From Chamaelirium japonicum (Eukaryota; Streptophyta; Magnoliopsida; Liliales; Melanthiaceae), in assembly GCA_947650365.1 (NCBI GenBank), contig OX393557.1:29823359-29887358 (forward strand): a DNA stretch of 64,000 bases. Reading direction: 5' to 3'. Shown in pieces: positions 31,183 to 44,175 of the stretch. Numbering within the stretch: position 1 is the first letter of the stretch; every line of letters starts with the position of its first letter. The notes beneath the pieces were generated by a model that saw only the letters and a list, made by a program, of their open reading frames with translations, did not search any database and had not been told where the DNA came from. Made by a program: the position numbers and the translations under genes.

Positions 31183-34100
31183 ATGACTACTGAGATGGAG
31201 AGGAAACCTAGCAAGTCTAGTGAGAAGCCTGAACCATTCGATGGGAAGAACTTTAAGAGATGGCAGATGAAACTTAGGTTCTATCTGACTGTCCTTAAGG
31301 TTGTCGACCTTATCTCTTCCGAGAAGCCTACCCTTATCTCTAAGGATGATGGCTCATCTAACCAAACCGACTTAGACTCCCGGGAGAGGCAGGATTATCT
31401 GTGTAGGAACTATATCCTCAACTGCCTTGTCCCCGACCTATATGATGTTTACTTCACCTGCAAGTCCGCCAAAGACCTGTGGAACTCCTTAGAGAAGAAG
31501 TACGCCACAGAGGACGCCGGGTCGAAGAAGTTTGTGGTCGGGAAGCTGCTAGAGTTCAAGATGGAAGATGGGAAATCTGTAGTCTCCCAACTTGAGGAGA
31601 TACAGATTATCATCCATGAGGTCATTGCTGAGGGGTACAAAATCTGCAAGGGATTCCAAGTGGCAACTATCATAGAGAAGTTGCCTCCCTCGTGGAAGGA
31701 GTATAAGAACAGTTTGAAGCACAAGAGGAAGGAGATGACCTTGGAAGACCTTGTTGTCCGAATCCGTATAGAGGAGGACAATCGAGTGTCGGAGCAAAGG
31801 GAGCGAGCCTCTATGATAAAAGAAAAGGCCAACCTCCTGGAGGGGAAGTCTTCCAAAAAGAAGGCTCTTGCTCCTAAGCCCTGGGAGAAGAACAAGCAAT
31901 CCAAGCCCCAGTTCAAAAAGAAGCCGAAGGGAGACTGCTTCGTTTGTGGCAAGCCAGGTCACCTGGCTAGGGAGTGCCGCTTCAATGCAGCTAATCGGCC
32001 GAAGAACAAGTCCGAGGCGAACGTGGCACAGAGCGGCTACTTCTCGGCAGTGGTGACAGAGGTCAACCTAGTCAGCAACCTTGCAGACTGGTGGGTGGAT
32101 ACGGGAGCTACCCGACATATATGTGGGTCGAAGAGCTGCTTCTCCACCTACACACCTGCAGAAGAAGGCGAGTCGCTGTACATGGGGAACTTCTCAGTTG
32201 CTCAAGTTGCTGGGAAAGGGAATGTGATTATGAAGTTCACCTCTGGAAATCTTCTGACTCTGAAGGAGGTGCTTCACGTCCCAGACATCCGGAAGAATCT
32301 GGTCTCCGGAGCAATGCTGAGCAAGAAGGGCTACAAGCTTGTATTTGAGTCGGACAAATTTGTCCTGACTAAGAGAGGGTCTTTTGTGGGAAAGGGTTAT
32401 CTTGATGAGGGCTTATTTAAGCTGAATGTAACCTCTTTCAATAATGATAATAAAATATCTTCTTTTTCTTACTTGTGTGATTCTTTTGATCTGTGGCATG
32501 CTAGACTAGGACACGTTAACTCTAAAACCCTTAAAAGGTTAGTTAACTTAGGTAGTGTACCTAAATGTGTTCCATCCTCAAATGGAAAGTGTGGCATATG
32601 CGTAGAGGCTAAATATGCCAAGAAACCTTTTAAGAGTGTAGAGCGTAGCCTAGAAACCCTAGACTTGATCCACTCAGACGTGTGCGACCTTAAAGGTTAC
32701 ACTACGAGAGGAGGGAACAAGTACTTCATCACATTTATTGATGATTGTTCCAGACATTGTTCAATCTTTCTCCTTAAGAGTAAGGACGAGAGCTTGTCCA
32801 AGTTTAAATCCTATAAGTCTGAGATAGAAAACCAGTTAGGGAAGAGGACCAAAATCCTTAGGTCGGACAGAGGAGGTGAATATGAGTCCGGAGAATTCAC
32901 TAAATTTTGTAAAGACAACGGTATAATTCATCAGACCACTGCTCCATATTCCCCTCAGTCTAATGGAGTAGCTGAGAGGAAGAACAGGACCTTAAAGGAC
33001 ATGGTCAATGCCATGATGAGCAGTTCAGGGGTACCTACGAACCTGTGGGGGGAAGCTGTGCTCTCAGCAGCACATGTTCTTAATAGAATCCCATTTAAGG
33101 AATCTGAGCAGACTCCTTATGAGATTCTGAGAGGTAGGAAGCCATCGTATAAATACCTCAAAGTGTGGGGTTGTTTAGCGAAGGTATCCATACCTAACCC
33201 TAAGAGGACCAAGCTAGGTCCTAAAACAGTTGACTCTGTTTTCATAGGATATGCCCAGAACAGTAGTGCGTATAGGTTTTTAGTAATCCATTCTGAAAAC
33301 CCATACATAGATGATAATACCATCATCGAGACTAGGGATGCCAAATTTTTTGAAAATCGGTTTCCTTATAGAGAGAGGTCTGAAAAACCTCAGGAGCCCA
33401 GTACGCTTGAGAGGCCTGCTCCTAGACAGAGGGATGACTCTTCAGATAATGAAGATATCGAACCTAGAAGGAGCAAGCGAGCTAGGACTGGTACTTCATT
33501 TGTGCCTGACTTCATTACATATCTAGTGGAAGAGGATCCAACTAGTTATAATGAAGCCATGACCTTAGCTGACTCTATCTTTTGGAAGGAAGCTATAAAT
33601 AGTGAACTTGAGTCCATAATATCCAATAACACCTGGGAGCTAGTTGAGCTACCTCCTGGTTGTAAAACAGTTGGATGTAAATGGATATTCAAGAAGAAGC
33701 TTAGGGCAGATGGATCCATAGAAAGATATAAGGCTAGGTTAGTAGCTAAAGGATATAAGCAGCGAGAGGGAGTAGACTTCTTTGATACCTACTCACCAGT
33801 GACTAGGATTACATCCATTAGGTTGCTTATAGCTATAGCTGCTATCCATAACCTTGTAATTCACCAGATGGATGTAAAAACTGCATTCCTAAATGGAGAA
33901 TTAGAGGAAGAGATCTACATGGATCAGCCCGAAGGCTTCATAGTGCAAGGTTTGGAGAAGAAGGTTTGTAGACTAAAAAAGTCTCTTTATGGTCTCAAAC
34001 AGGCTCCAAAACAATGGCACGAGAAGTTTGACCATGTGTTAACTTCAAGTGGTTTCAGAATTAATGAATCAGATAAATGTATCTATACTAAGGTCAATAA

Positions 34101-35079
34101 CTTGACTTGTGTGGTCATATGTCTCTATGTAGATGGTATGTTGATCTTTGGAACCAACTTAGAAGTAGTGGTCAAGACCAAGGACTTTCTGAGTAGGCAC
34201 TTTGATATGAAGGACTTAGGAGCTGCAAATGTCATTCTTGGAATCAAAATTAAGAGAGATTCCAATGGCATAGCTCTATCTCAATCTCACTATATCGAGA
34301 AAGTGCTTAGGAAGTTCGGTCATATTGATTGTCTACCTGCTAGAACGCCATATGATCCTTCAGTACACCTGAAAAAGAATTTAGGGCCTAGTGTATCACA
34401 ACTAGAATATTCTAGGGTAATTGGTAGTCTCATGTATATCATGAACTGCACGAGACCCGATATTGCCTATGCGATAGATAGACTTAGTAGATACACTATG
34501 AACCCTAACCAAGAGCATTGGGATGCTCTAATCCGAGTTCTAAGGTACTTAAAACATACATTAGATTATGTCATTTTCTATGGTAGGTATCCAGCTGTCC
34601 TAGAAGGATACAGCGATGCTAATTGGATTGCGGATTCCTCAGGAACCAAATCCACTAGTGGGTATGTGTTTACCCTTGGAGGGGGTGCAATTTGTTGGAA
34701 ATCATCCAAACAAACATGCATTGCCCGATCCACTATGGAGTCGGAGTTCATAGCACTAGATAAAGCTAGTGAAGAGGGTGAATGACTAAGGAATCTCATT
34801 ATGGATATTCCTTTTTGGCCAAAGCCTATTCCTGCTGTCCCAATTCATTGTGATAGCCAAGCAGCTATAATGAGGGCCAGGAATAACTCCTATAATGGAA
34901 AGTCACGACATATTCGTCGTAGACATAACACTGTTCGACAGATGTTGAAAGATGGGATAATTACTATTGACTATATTAGGTCAAAGGATAATTTAGCAGA
35001 TCCCTTAACTAAAGGACTAGCTAGAGAGTTAGTTCTAAGTACATCGAGGGGGATGGGGCTGAGGCCTATAAATGAATAA
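31183..35079 (+). mobile_element. gag-pol coding region of the copia element
   Basis: Domains in order: UBN2-type gag (about residues 10-230); CCHC zinc knuckle [16 protein letters not shown] (about 252-267); aspartic protease with DTGATRHI (about 307); GAG-pre-integrase (about 425-490); integrase core with HSDVCD, DRGGEY and [11 protein letters not shown]; copia RT starting [13 protein letters not shown] (about 830); RNase H with CDSQAAI and KSRHIRRRHNTVRQ. About 1,300 codons, the usual copia length. It acts in virus-like particles in the cytoplasm before nuclear integration. Confidence 0.9.
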
Positions 35080-35643
35080 GTCTCCGATAACGGTAACCCA
35101 ACCTACGTGATTGGAGATCCCAAAATCGAGGTTCAATGGGAAAACAAGTTATTCGAGGGATTTGTGGGGGTGCTATCAAAATTCTCCCCTCCCTATGATG
35201 TGATAGTACATTCTGTATCGCTGAGAGGCTGAGTTTTAGACTCTTAATGCTAACTATAGCTGGCATACCAGTGGGGTGTATAGATACAGAGCACTCTTGA
35301 TAGTAAGCACCTATATGAGTGTAGAAGTGTGGCCGCTTCTATGAGAATTGAGGCTAATTCTCTAGAACACTCAAGAAAACTGGGGAAGGCTCATGGCCAT
35401 AAAGAGCACAACCGCATGTGACCCTATGATGTATATGAAAGTATGGGTGAGACTTGTGGACTAGACTTACAATATATAGCTATACAGTTCAAGACGTAAG
35501 TTCACTGTCAGCTAGTAAGTCCTGCAGTCTACACTAAGCAAAGGTTCAAGTCGAAAGACACCTTATGTCTATACATACTCTTATAAGTACTCCAGACTAC
35601 TTCTTTCGATTTGTTTTTCGATATTTTCATTATTGTGGGGGAT

Positions 35644-36541
35644 TGTTACAAAAATTGGTTTTGATAGAATAATGAAAAAACCGGTTTTTGGTTTAGTCCC
35701 ATATTGCCTGTGGGGAGATCTTTTAATGCGTTTATAATGGAACTCCCTTCAGTGGGCTTTGTAGCTTCCCAAGAGCCAGGCCATAGCCCACCACACACGC
35801 GCGCGCGCGCACCGAGCCGAGCCGGGCCGGGCCGAGGCCGCGGCTCGCGAGCCGCGTGGACGCGAATGGGCTTCGGGATTCGGGCCTTGTTTTACACTGG
35901 GTTTTAATTTTTAATGGAGATTTATTCCTTCCGTTACACTCTTCACGAGGCTGAGCTAGGTTCATTGAACCTGGACCTCTGCACTGTCACATGCAACCGT
36001 TTCACTTGACAGAGCAGTGAATGCTCATCAATGCGTTGCATGCAATGGCTGTGAGTGTGGGGACGTTATGGCTAAGGACCTCTATATAAGAGAGGGTCCG
36101 GTGAAGCCAGAAAAACACCAAGCGAAGAGCTCTCTCCACTTTCTCTTTTTTTTCTCGTTCGCTCTTGTCTGGAGTGTCTGGAGTACGCTGAGAGTCCCAA
36201 AGGGGTTCCCTTCGGTGCTGAAGAGGAGTCCAGTCGTTGTACCCTGGGGAGCGTTCGTCGGAGGCCTTGAAGCACCTACCGAGGCGACGAAATAGCTTTC
36301 AGGGCATTGTGCTAGCACAAGCCTCGACAACTGCTAAGTACCTTGTTCTTCTTCCTTCTTCCACCTCTTTGCCATATCTGTAGACAACCTTAGGACAACC
36401 TAAACCTTGTTTGATTGTTGTGCTCAACTTTGCATGCTAAACCCCTATAGTTTGTTCAATTACTTTTTGCACTAGATTTGTAACATCTCTATATTCTATT
36501 AGTCATCGTTTGCTTGTCTTCATAGAGTAGAATACCCAACA
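35644..36541 (+). repeat. 3' LTR of the copia element
   Basis: Preceded by the polypurine tract TGTGGGGGAT. 898 bp against 887 bp for the 5' LTR; the length difference lies in the GC-rich CCGAGCCGGGCC tract. Confidence 0.92.
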
Positions 36542-36743
36542 GTTATAAGTTGATTTTTTTTCTCTTCTATAGTGTTGAAACCGGCCAAACAGCCCACACA
36601 ACCCAACCAACCTAATCTTGTATTGGGCTTGGGCTAGGGAAGTTCAACCCGACCTTGGGTTGGATTGGACTTGAGCAGAGAGTTCGATCAACCCCTTGGG
36701 ATGTGTCTGGGTTGACCCCTCAACCCGCTCGAGTTGCACCCCT

Positions 36744-37380
36744 AGTTGTATCATCAATTTAGGTATTAAACCTATGAAACAATATGGAATTGTAGTCTTG
36801 AAAAAGGTATAGGCTTAATCAGGTATGGCATGAGAGGATGGAAATGAGTACTTGGAGCATGATTTTCTATTGGTGTAGGAAAACTTTCTATTTACAACTG
36901 AAATGGGTTGCTAATTGCTCTCTCTAAGTTTTCTGTAACACCACCCAGTGATCTAAGCGCTCCAAAAGGCCGATCTCTTGAAGGGAGGAGATCATAGCAG
37001 GTATATTAAGAGAGGCCACCCTGCTCCCTTTACCGATGTGGCTCATGTGGGACTATTCCGGTGGGATAGCCCCCCCTCCCTCACATGGTGGCAAGGCACA
37101 ATCAGGTAACGCTCTCGAAGCGGGCCCGGCTCGTATACCATGTCAACCAAGAAGAATAAAAAAGCTTCAACAACCAATAACATACTGAAAGAAGCTAAGT
37201 GAAAAGAGAGAACTAATTGCACTCATCTCTTTCTATTTTTATAATTATGTTTACATTTGCCAAGATAGGTGGGAATCTCCTATTAGAGGACTGTTTTAAT
37301 TTTCAAAAACAATTTTATTTCTTAAAAGGCCTTCCCACAAAGTCATTACATGATGCAAAATTCATGTAGAACATATTACC
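36744..37380 (-). repeat. Dispersed repeat with a tRNA-Met-like primer motif
   Basis: Minus strand, about 37160-36930, begins near ATGGTATACGAGCC, similar to TGGTATCAGAGC, and runs through a stretch with CCACATCGG, GATCGGCCTTTTGGAG and CACTGGGTGGTGT. This combination recurs in plant genomes as a dispersed repeat; I cannot decide between SINE-like and LTR-element 5' sequence. The rest of the interval is unassigned. Confidence 0.35.
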
Positions 37381-37462
37381 ATTCTCGGAAATCGTACGTC
37401 TCTTCAAGCTCTCTAAAAATTGCCTCTGTAAGCTCTCGGCTTGTACCTAGGAGGCTGCGTCC

Positions 37463-38372
37463 CTAGCTGTCCATGTCGGTGGTGGCAGCCTCATCCTCCG
37501 TCTTCAGCAATCTCCTCTTCCTTCCCCCCTTCCGCTCTGCTAGCATATTGAGCTCTAGCACCATACGCTCAAGCTCTTTGATGTATTCGATCGCGTCTCC
37601 AACAATTGAGGCCCTATCGACCTGGAGAGATAAGTAGAGTTGATCAATGTTGAAAGATTAAATGGAAATGATGCGCGTGCGCACGCTTGAGAGAGAGAGA
37701 GAGAGAGGGAAGAAGAAGAAGAAATGAGTAGGAGCGCAAATTGAAAGGAATAATCTTTTTTTTTTTTGGTACATTGAAGACTATCATGCATCTAATGAAG
37801 ATGGCGTGTGGATCATCCAATAACAAATTTGAGAAAGGTACAAGAAAGACTCCCAAAAGGCATCCACCGCGTGGAGACAGGTTTGCTTGGCCATCGCGAC
37901 TAACCCACCGAGAGAGTATGAAGTAGCCCTTGATCGACAACTACGAGCTAAAATGAAGACGATAACTGGTCTATACGATTGTATGTTAGCCCTGAAGTCT
38001 GGATGAAGACGCGCGACGCACGCGATGCATCGTCCCGAAAGGAAGAAATCAGTATACCTTGGTGGGGTTCGGAATCAATGACCGCAGAGTCCTATACTTC
38101 TCATTCAGCTGATGAATCCTATGCCTCTCTCGCGAGAAGCCGTCCGAGTGTGGGAGATGGAACGTGACCTCCAGCTCGGAGGGGTTGTTGGCGTTGGAGA
38201 CGCCCTCAACGGAGAGGGTGGAGGCTGTGATGTTCCCTTCAGTACCACTGCTGTTGCTAATGTTGTTGTGGCTATCAACCTGGGAGCATGGAATGGGCTT
38301 CGCGTCATTGGGGGGATCGAAATAGCGAGGCTCGTCGCACGTCTCCTTCGTTCTTGAATCGCTTAGTTCCAT
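37463..38372 (-). CDS. Short bHLH transcription factor, two exons, 157 aa
   Basis: Minus-strand exons 38372-38058 (105 aa) and 37621-37463 (52 aa plus TAG) join in frame across a 436-bp GT-AG intron. The bHLH spans about residues 79-135: basic part SRERHRIHQLNEKYR, helix 1 to RSLIPNPTK, loop, then DRASIVGDAIEYIKELERMV as helix 2. The NPTK-DRASIVGDAIEYI block is characteristic of the Arabidopsis bHLH10/89/91 and rice EAT1/TIP2 group, which control tapetum development in anthers. Those proteins are usually much longer with a C-terminal ACT-like domain, absent here. An in-frame stop lies just before the ATG. The gene may be a truncated paralogue or a small form that dimerises. The basic region retains Glu and Arg, so DNA binding is plausible. 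Confidence 0.75.
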
Positions 38373-38402
38373 CTTATCCTACTGGCTCTGTGTCTGCATC
38401 AA

Positions 38403-38690
38403 TCTGAAAGAATGGGTGAGATTCAGAACCTAACAATAAGAAAAGCGAAACCCAGAAAACATCAAGGTATCTTTCTTTAATTGGCATATGAGAGACCAAG
38501 ATGAGAAGGTACAGGCTACAAAATGGGTTGAGAGGAAGAAATGAGGATGAGATCGATCAGATGGAAAGGAGGGAAGATGGGTTGAATTCATAAAGAAGTG
38601 ATGGTGATGGTGATGTTGTGTTTTTCTTTCTTTCTTGTTTTGGTTGTTGATACGCATGCAAGAAGGGAGGAGTGCAGTTCAAAGGTGGTG
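38403..38690 (-). other. Probable 5' leader of the bHLH gene
   Basis: Minus-strand pyrimidine-rich DNA with a CATCACCATCACCATCAC run. A TTCTTTCAG acceptor-like site lies about 35 bp before the ATG, so a leader intron is possible. An upstream ATG frame ends before the gene. Confidence 0.4.
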
Positions 38691-38698
38691 GGTTTCTC

Positions 38699-38705
38699 AT
38701 TTATA
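38699..38705 (-). promoter_or_regulatory. TATA box of the bHLH gene
   Basis: TATAAAT on the minus strand, about 330 bp before the start codon, consistent with a transcribed leader. The Helitron array begins 16 bp further upstream. Confidence 0.5.
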
Positions 38706-38720
38706 TTGTGGGATTCCCAA

Positions 38721-39030
38721 TCTATATAACATGCCATGTCGGTTTTGTGCTGACTAGATAAAATGGAAGCTGATTAGGACAAACTGACTGGACAAAAACG
38801 AACCGAATAGATATAACCATTCGTTCAAAAATCAATGCACGGATATTTTTTCCCCGTCAACCAACTCCCTCCCATTGGTTTCAAATCCCGACCCATTTAA
38901 ACTGTACTAAACCACTAAAATCCCGACCCATTTGAACTTCACTAAACCTGACTGTTCATCCCGTGATCGTTGTTCGCATCAACTGCTATAAACCCGCATG
39001 CTGAAATTTTGGCCCCTTCAAACCATCGGA
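38721..39030 (+). mobile_element. Helitron, copy A (3'-truncated)
   Basis: Starts A|TCTATATAACATG and follows the family consensus until AACCATCGG, where copy B begins. The last ~200 bp including CTAG are missing. Confidence 0.7.
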
Positions 39031-39547
39031 TCTATATTACATGGCACCTCGGTTTTGTGCTGACTAACAAAAATGAACCGAATAAATCAAACTATTCATT
39101 CAAAAATTAATGCATGATCACTATTTCCCTGTCAACCAACTCCTTCTCTTTGGTTTCAAATCCCGATCCATTTAAACTGAACTAAACCCTTAAAATCTTG
39201 GCCCATTTAAAGTTTTAAACTTCACTAAACCTAACCGTTCATCCGGTGATCGTTGTTCGCATCAACGGCTATAAACCCACATGCTGACATTTTGGCCTCC
39301 CCAAACCATCCGGTCGATCTCGAGGAATCCGTTCGAATAGAGACAGCTGTGATTGATCGATTATAGGGGGAGGGGGAGTTGGTCGCGCCGAAGGCGCTCG
39401 CTTTGTGCCAATCGAGACGGGCGAGGAAATCGGTGTCCCTATGAATGCCGGTGTTGTCGTCGAAAGTGTTTTGTTGCCGAAGGCGCTCAGGTGTGTTGTC
39501 GTCGAAGGCGGCTCGCTGCAATGCCGACAGGCACGGGCATGCACTAG
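39031..39547 (+). mobile_element. Helitron, copy B (complete ends)
   Basis: A|TCTATATTACATGG at the start and GGCACGGGCATGCACTAG at the end, with a small TGCC-GACA-GGCA hairpin about 14 nt before CTAG. 517 bp, non-autonomous. Same family as 29187-29757. Confidence 0.8.
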
Positions 39548-39970
39548 TCTATATAACTTGGCACGTTGGTTTTGTGCTGACTAGACAAAACGGAAGCTGA
39601 CTAGGACAAGCTGACTGGACAAAAATGAACCGAATAGATCTAACCATTCGTTCAAAAATCAACACACGATCACTCCTTGGTTTCAAATCCCAACCCATTT
39701 AAACTGCACTAAACCCCTAAAATCTTGGCCCATTGAAACTGCACTAAACCTGATCGTTCATCCTATGATCGTTGTTCGCATCAACAGCTATTAACCCGCC
39801 TGCTGAAATTTTAGCCGCCCCAAACCATAAGGTCGATCTCGAGGAATTCATTCGAACAGAGACAATTGTGATTGATCGATTATAGGGGGAGGGGGAGTTG
39901 GTTGCGCCGAAGGCGCCCACTTCGTGCCAATCGGCACGAGCGAGGAAATGGATGTCCCTATGAATGCTAG
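39548..39970 (+). mobile_element. Helitron, copy C (joined directly to copy B)
   Basis: Its TCTATATAAC start follows the CTAG of copy B with no intervening base. Homology runs to CCTATGAATGC; a CTAG|T occurs there (39967-39970), which may be a de novo end, as the usual last ~100 bp are lacking. Confidence 0.7.
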
Positions 39971-40050
39971 TTACCCTATATTTCAAGATGGATAAATACA
40001 TGTATCAATTTTCTTATTACCTATATAGATGTATCAACTTCGACCTACTC

Positions 40051-41206
<1,156 letters not shown>

Positions 41207-41221
41207 AGTCCCTGATGTCTT

Positions 41222-41631
41222 TTTTTTTGAAAGGTAAAAATTTATTAAAAAACCAAAAAGGGGGAATTATAGTTCATGGCTTAACTCAGATTGAGCAAGC
41301 AAACCCAAAAACAAAGCGCTAACAAGTGAGCAACACACTAGTGAGCCCACACACCACACCCCGAAGTAAGTCTAGGAAAGCACTTAAACCATCTATACTT
41401 TACTAGCTTACACTAACTACACGAACCACAACCAAAGACAGAGCAAGAAGAAAGCTAGGTCCAGTGCAACCCTGAATTCAGCCACAAACACTCAACATAT
41501 AGATGTCCTAATCACACAGCACCCTTGCTCTAAGTAACTCTATCGGCCAAGATTCTTTAACACAAGAAGAGTCGACCGCTGCTCTACTAGATGCCGCCAA
41601 AGCATCCGAGTAACTCTATTGAATGTCCCCT
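41222..41631 (-). mobile_element. 5'-truncated LINE-type insertion
   Basis: Minus-strand insertion ending in an A-tail (the plus-strand T run at 41221-41230) preceded by AATAAATTTTTACC. Flanks TAGTCCCTGATGTCT (41207-41221) and TAGTCCCTGGTGTCT (41632-41646) form a 15-bp target duplication with one mismatch. About 410 bp, no coding sequence recognised. The tail and duplication length show L1-style target-primed integration; a retrocopied transcript is an alternative. Confidence 0.75.
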
Positions 41632-41646
41632 TAGTCCCTGGTGTCT

Positions 41647-43483
41647 TAATTACATTTCTGGTATATAGTTTTAAGAAACCATCATAACTTTCATCATTAT
41701 GATGGTTTCTTTTTCTTGGCGCGGACCATTATGATGCTATTGCAAAGGAGAACCTAACATTCTAAACTATCACAATATTAGTGGAAACCAAAGAAGCAAA
41801 GCTTTTAAAGTTTATGAAAAGTTAAGGATAACCCTTGGGTACAAAAATAATGGTTGTGCTAATGGAATCATGATGGGGTTCATTCTTAGATTCTATGCAT
41901 ACAAACTAGCAACCAAAAGGAAGTTGAGAAATGAAAATTATGCCTCTTCACAACCGCTAAACATGGGGAGGTTGAGAAATGCAAACCTTGCCCACTAAGA
42001 GAAGTTGAGAAATGCAAATCATGCCTCTCATCTCCCTATAATATAATTATCTAGTATGGATAAAATGATAAATAGACGTATAACTATTTCATTTAATGCA
42101 ATAACTGTATGGATAAAATTAAGTTTTTCAATGAGAAATGTTACAAACTTTGGAAATGCATTGATTAGAGTAACGAGGAGAAATGACATACATGATATAT
42201 ACATATACACAAAATGTTGCTTTTGCTGATATAATGTTGTATACTGTATAAATTTAAACTATTACTATCAGTTAGAATTACATTAAAATAATGAATTTTG
42301 TCCTTAATCCTTATGTCAACATTTTATATTTTAATTGAATATGTGTGGGTTTTTGCCAAACTGATAAGATAAGAGATACGAAAAAGGATCAACCACATGT
42401 ATCTTCTAGCGATTAAAGAGTAATAGAAAATAAAAGAATAGAAGGATAACACCTTGTTTCTTACATATGGCCGCATTCATTTTAAAATAATGATTTCAAT
42501 AAATTTATACCACCGGAAAAAAATTCTAAGGATCACACAAATTTTTTTTTTCATAGTGTGCAAAAACTTCAACAAATACTGATAAAATGTATTTAATATT
42601 TCACCAATAATTACATCTCATAGGTGACATGGTTGCTTTAACTCCTTATCAACATTAAATATGATTTAAAGTATCATAATTAGAAATGGAGAAAGCATTG
42701 AAAAGAAAATTTTATGATATTGTCAAAATCTCCTTATTCAAAATAATAATATAGACATCTCATACTATATAGTGAACTAAAAAATATATCAATTAGGCCT
42801 TTCAACTTATCAAGAATACTCAACACATGATAATTCACTGCAGCTACACTTAGTACATATGTTCTAACTAATTTAACTTGTAGAATTGTTTATACAATAA
42901 ATAGTTTTGATGAAACTGATACAAAAATTAATTCATATTCTAATTTTCACTTGTCTATGATCTTTCCTTCATATTTATCTCCACAAGTTATATTTTGAAA
43001 ATGTTAAAAAGAGCTATAAAGCTTAATAGAAAATAATCCCACATGAATATGATTTTATGATAGCAATCAAGATACATCTAATTCATATATTATTAAGAAT
43101 ATCAAGCCGAACAAACAATGTGCTAGTAAGGATTTAGTGTTAATAAATCCCTAGACGTTATGGTCATGCAATTCAACACACAATAATGCATGTATGATAT
43201 CAGCTTTAAAGGGTTATATGTAACACCTAGGGCTTTATAAATAATCATTTTTGAGATGATATAGTTCATAATTATACTAGTATGGTAGTATAGACGTGAT
43301 TTTTAAATCAGATGATGTAGTAAGTATAGGTAGGGGAAGCCAAATATGATATTATATACTATAATATATCAATAAATGTTTTATTATTTATTTATTTAAA
43401 AAATAAAAAATAATAATTATATAATAATTATCCATTCTAATTTTTTAAATCTTATTATTTACTTTTGTTATTTTTGAACCATC
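41647..43483. other. AT-rich DNA without recognised genes
   Basis: About 1.8 kb of strongly AT-rich sequence with no frame longer than 60 codons and no bounded repeat. Confidence 0.55.
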
Positions 43484-43488
43484 ATTAT

Positions 43489-44175
43489 TGTGGGTGCAAA
43501 TTTTGGCAAGAAATCTGCAAATCAGCGGGACCCACAGGCCCTGCCTGGTGGGCCCCCGAAGACTACAGCGGGACCCACCGGCCCTGCCTGGTGGGCCCCC
43601 GAAGACTACAGCGGGACCCACCGGCCCTGCCTGGTGGGCCCAAGAGCCTGTGGAATCCCCCCAGGAGACGGTAGCGGGGTCCACCAGCTTTACCTGGAGG
43701 ATCCCCAGATACGGCAGCAGAGACCGCCATTTACCCCGGAGTTCCTCCCCAGGAGTTCTATAAATAGCAGAACCTTCGAATGTAAAAAGGTCCGAAAATC
43801 CGATTTCCACTTCTGAGATCTGATTTTCAAAAACCAGAGCTCTGGATTTCAGTTTCCATCCCCTCACTTCCTCTCTTTGATCTTCTTCTTATCTTCGAAG
43901 AGATCAAAAGGGTTTCAGTGGTACTCGGCCTGTCGAGATCACTTCAATACAAGTGTTAGTGAATTCGGGTTGCTCCCTATAGCACGGAGACGTAGGCTTC
44001 GGCTGAACTCCGAAATCAGATCTCTCATGTCAACTCTCTGATCGCTTATCTCTCTCTGCTTGTGTATTGTGAAAGACAACTCCAATCGACAGATCGAACA
44101 TCGATCTTTTATTCGAACCTCCAAATTGACTAGTGCGGCGAAGTCTTCGGGTCGGCACGAAGATTTTCCCCCACA
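43489..44175 (+). repeat. 5' LTR of the Tat element (three 43-bp units)
   Basis: 687 bp, TGTGGGTGC to CCCCCACA. Three copies of a 43-bp GC-rich unit (CAGCGGGACCCACCGGCC...) lie near the start. A TATAAATAG box near 43759 precedes a leader-like region. Confidence 0.92.

Larger units (their letters stand above)
30038..36541 (+). mobile_element. Nearly whole Ty1/copia retrotransposon, Tork-like (fossil)
   Basis: Two LTRs (30038-30924 and 35644-36541) bound the element, with perfect 5-bp target duplications GTTAT (30033-30037, 36542-36546). The LTRs differ by roughly a dozen substitutions and a few small indels by eye, so the insertion is young (order of a million years or less at usual plant rates). 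A single gag-pol region with all expected domains lies between. It looks nearly whole, with about one break. Gag sequence ([29 protein letters not shown]) points to the Tork/TNT1-related group. Confidence 0.92.
28990..36743. mobile_element. Possible outer TIR element split by a Helitron and a copia element
   Basis: The right edge GAGTTGCACCCCT (ending 36743) matches the terminus of the element at 501-3649, with GGTTGGGTT-rich subterminal DNA. A degenerate counterpart AGGACTGCGAC starts near 28990 beside similar GGGTTGGG-rich DNA. Removing the Helitron and the copia element leaves about 0.65 kb. Flank duplication is weak (AGTTATTG / AGTTGTAT), so the pairing of the two ends is inference. Confidence 0.4.

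Noticed and set aside
36930-37160. tRNA gene
   Set aside because: Only a TGGTATCAGAGC-like motif is present; no cloverleaf can be drawn. No other tRNA or rRNA was seen in the window.
43465-43816. Open frames with PALPGGPPKTTAGPTG repeats in both LTRs
   Set aside because: Products of the 43-bp LTR repeats in three frames; no start context or conservation.
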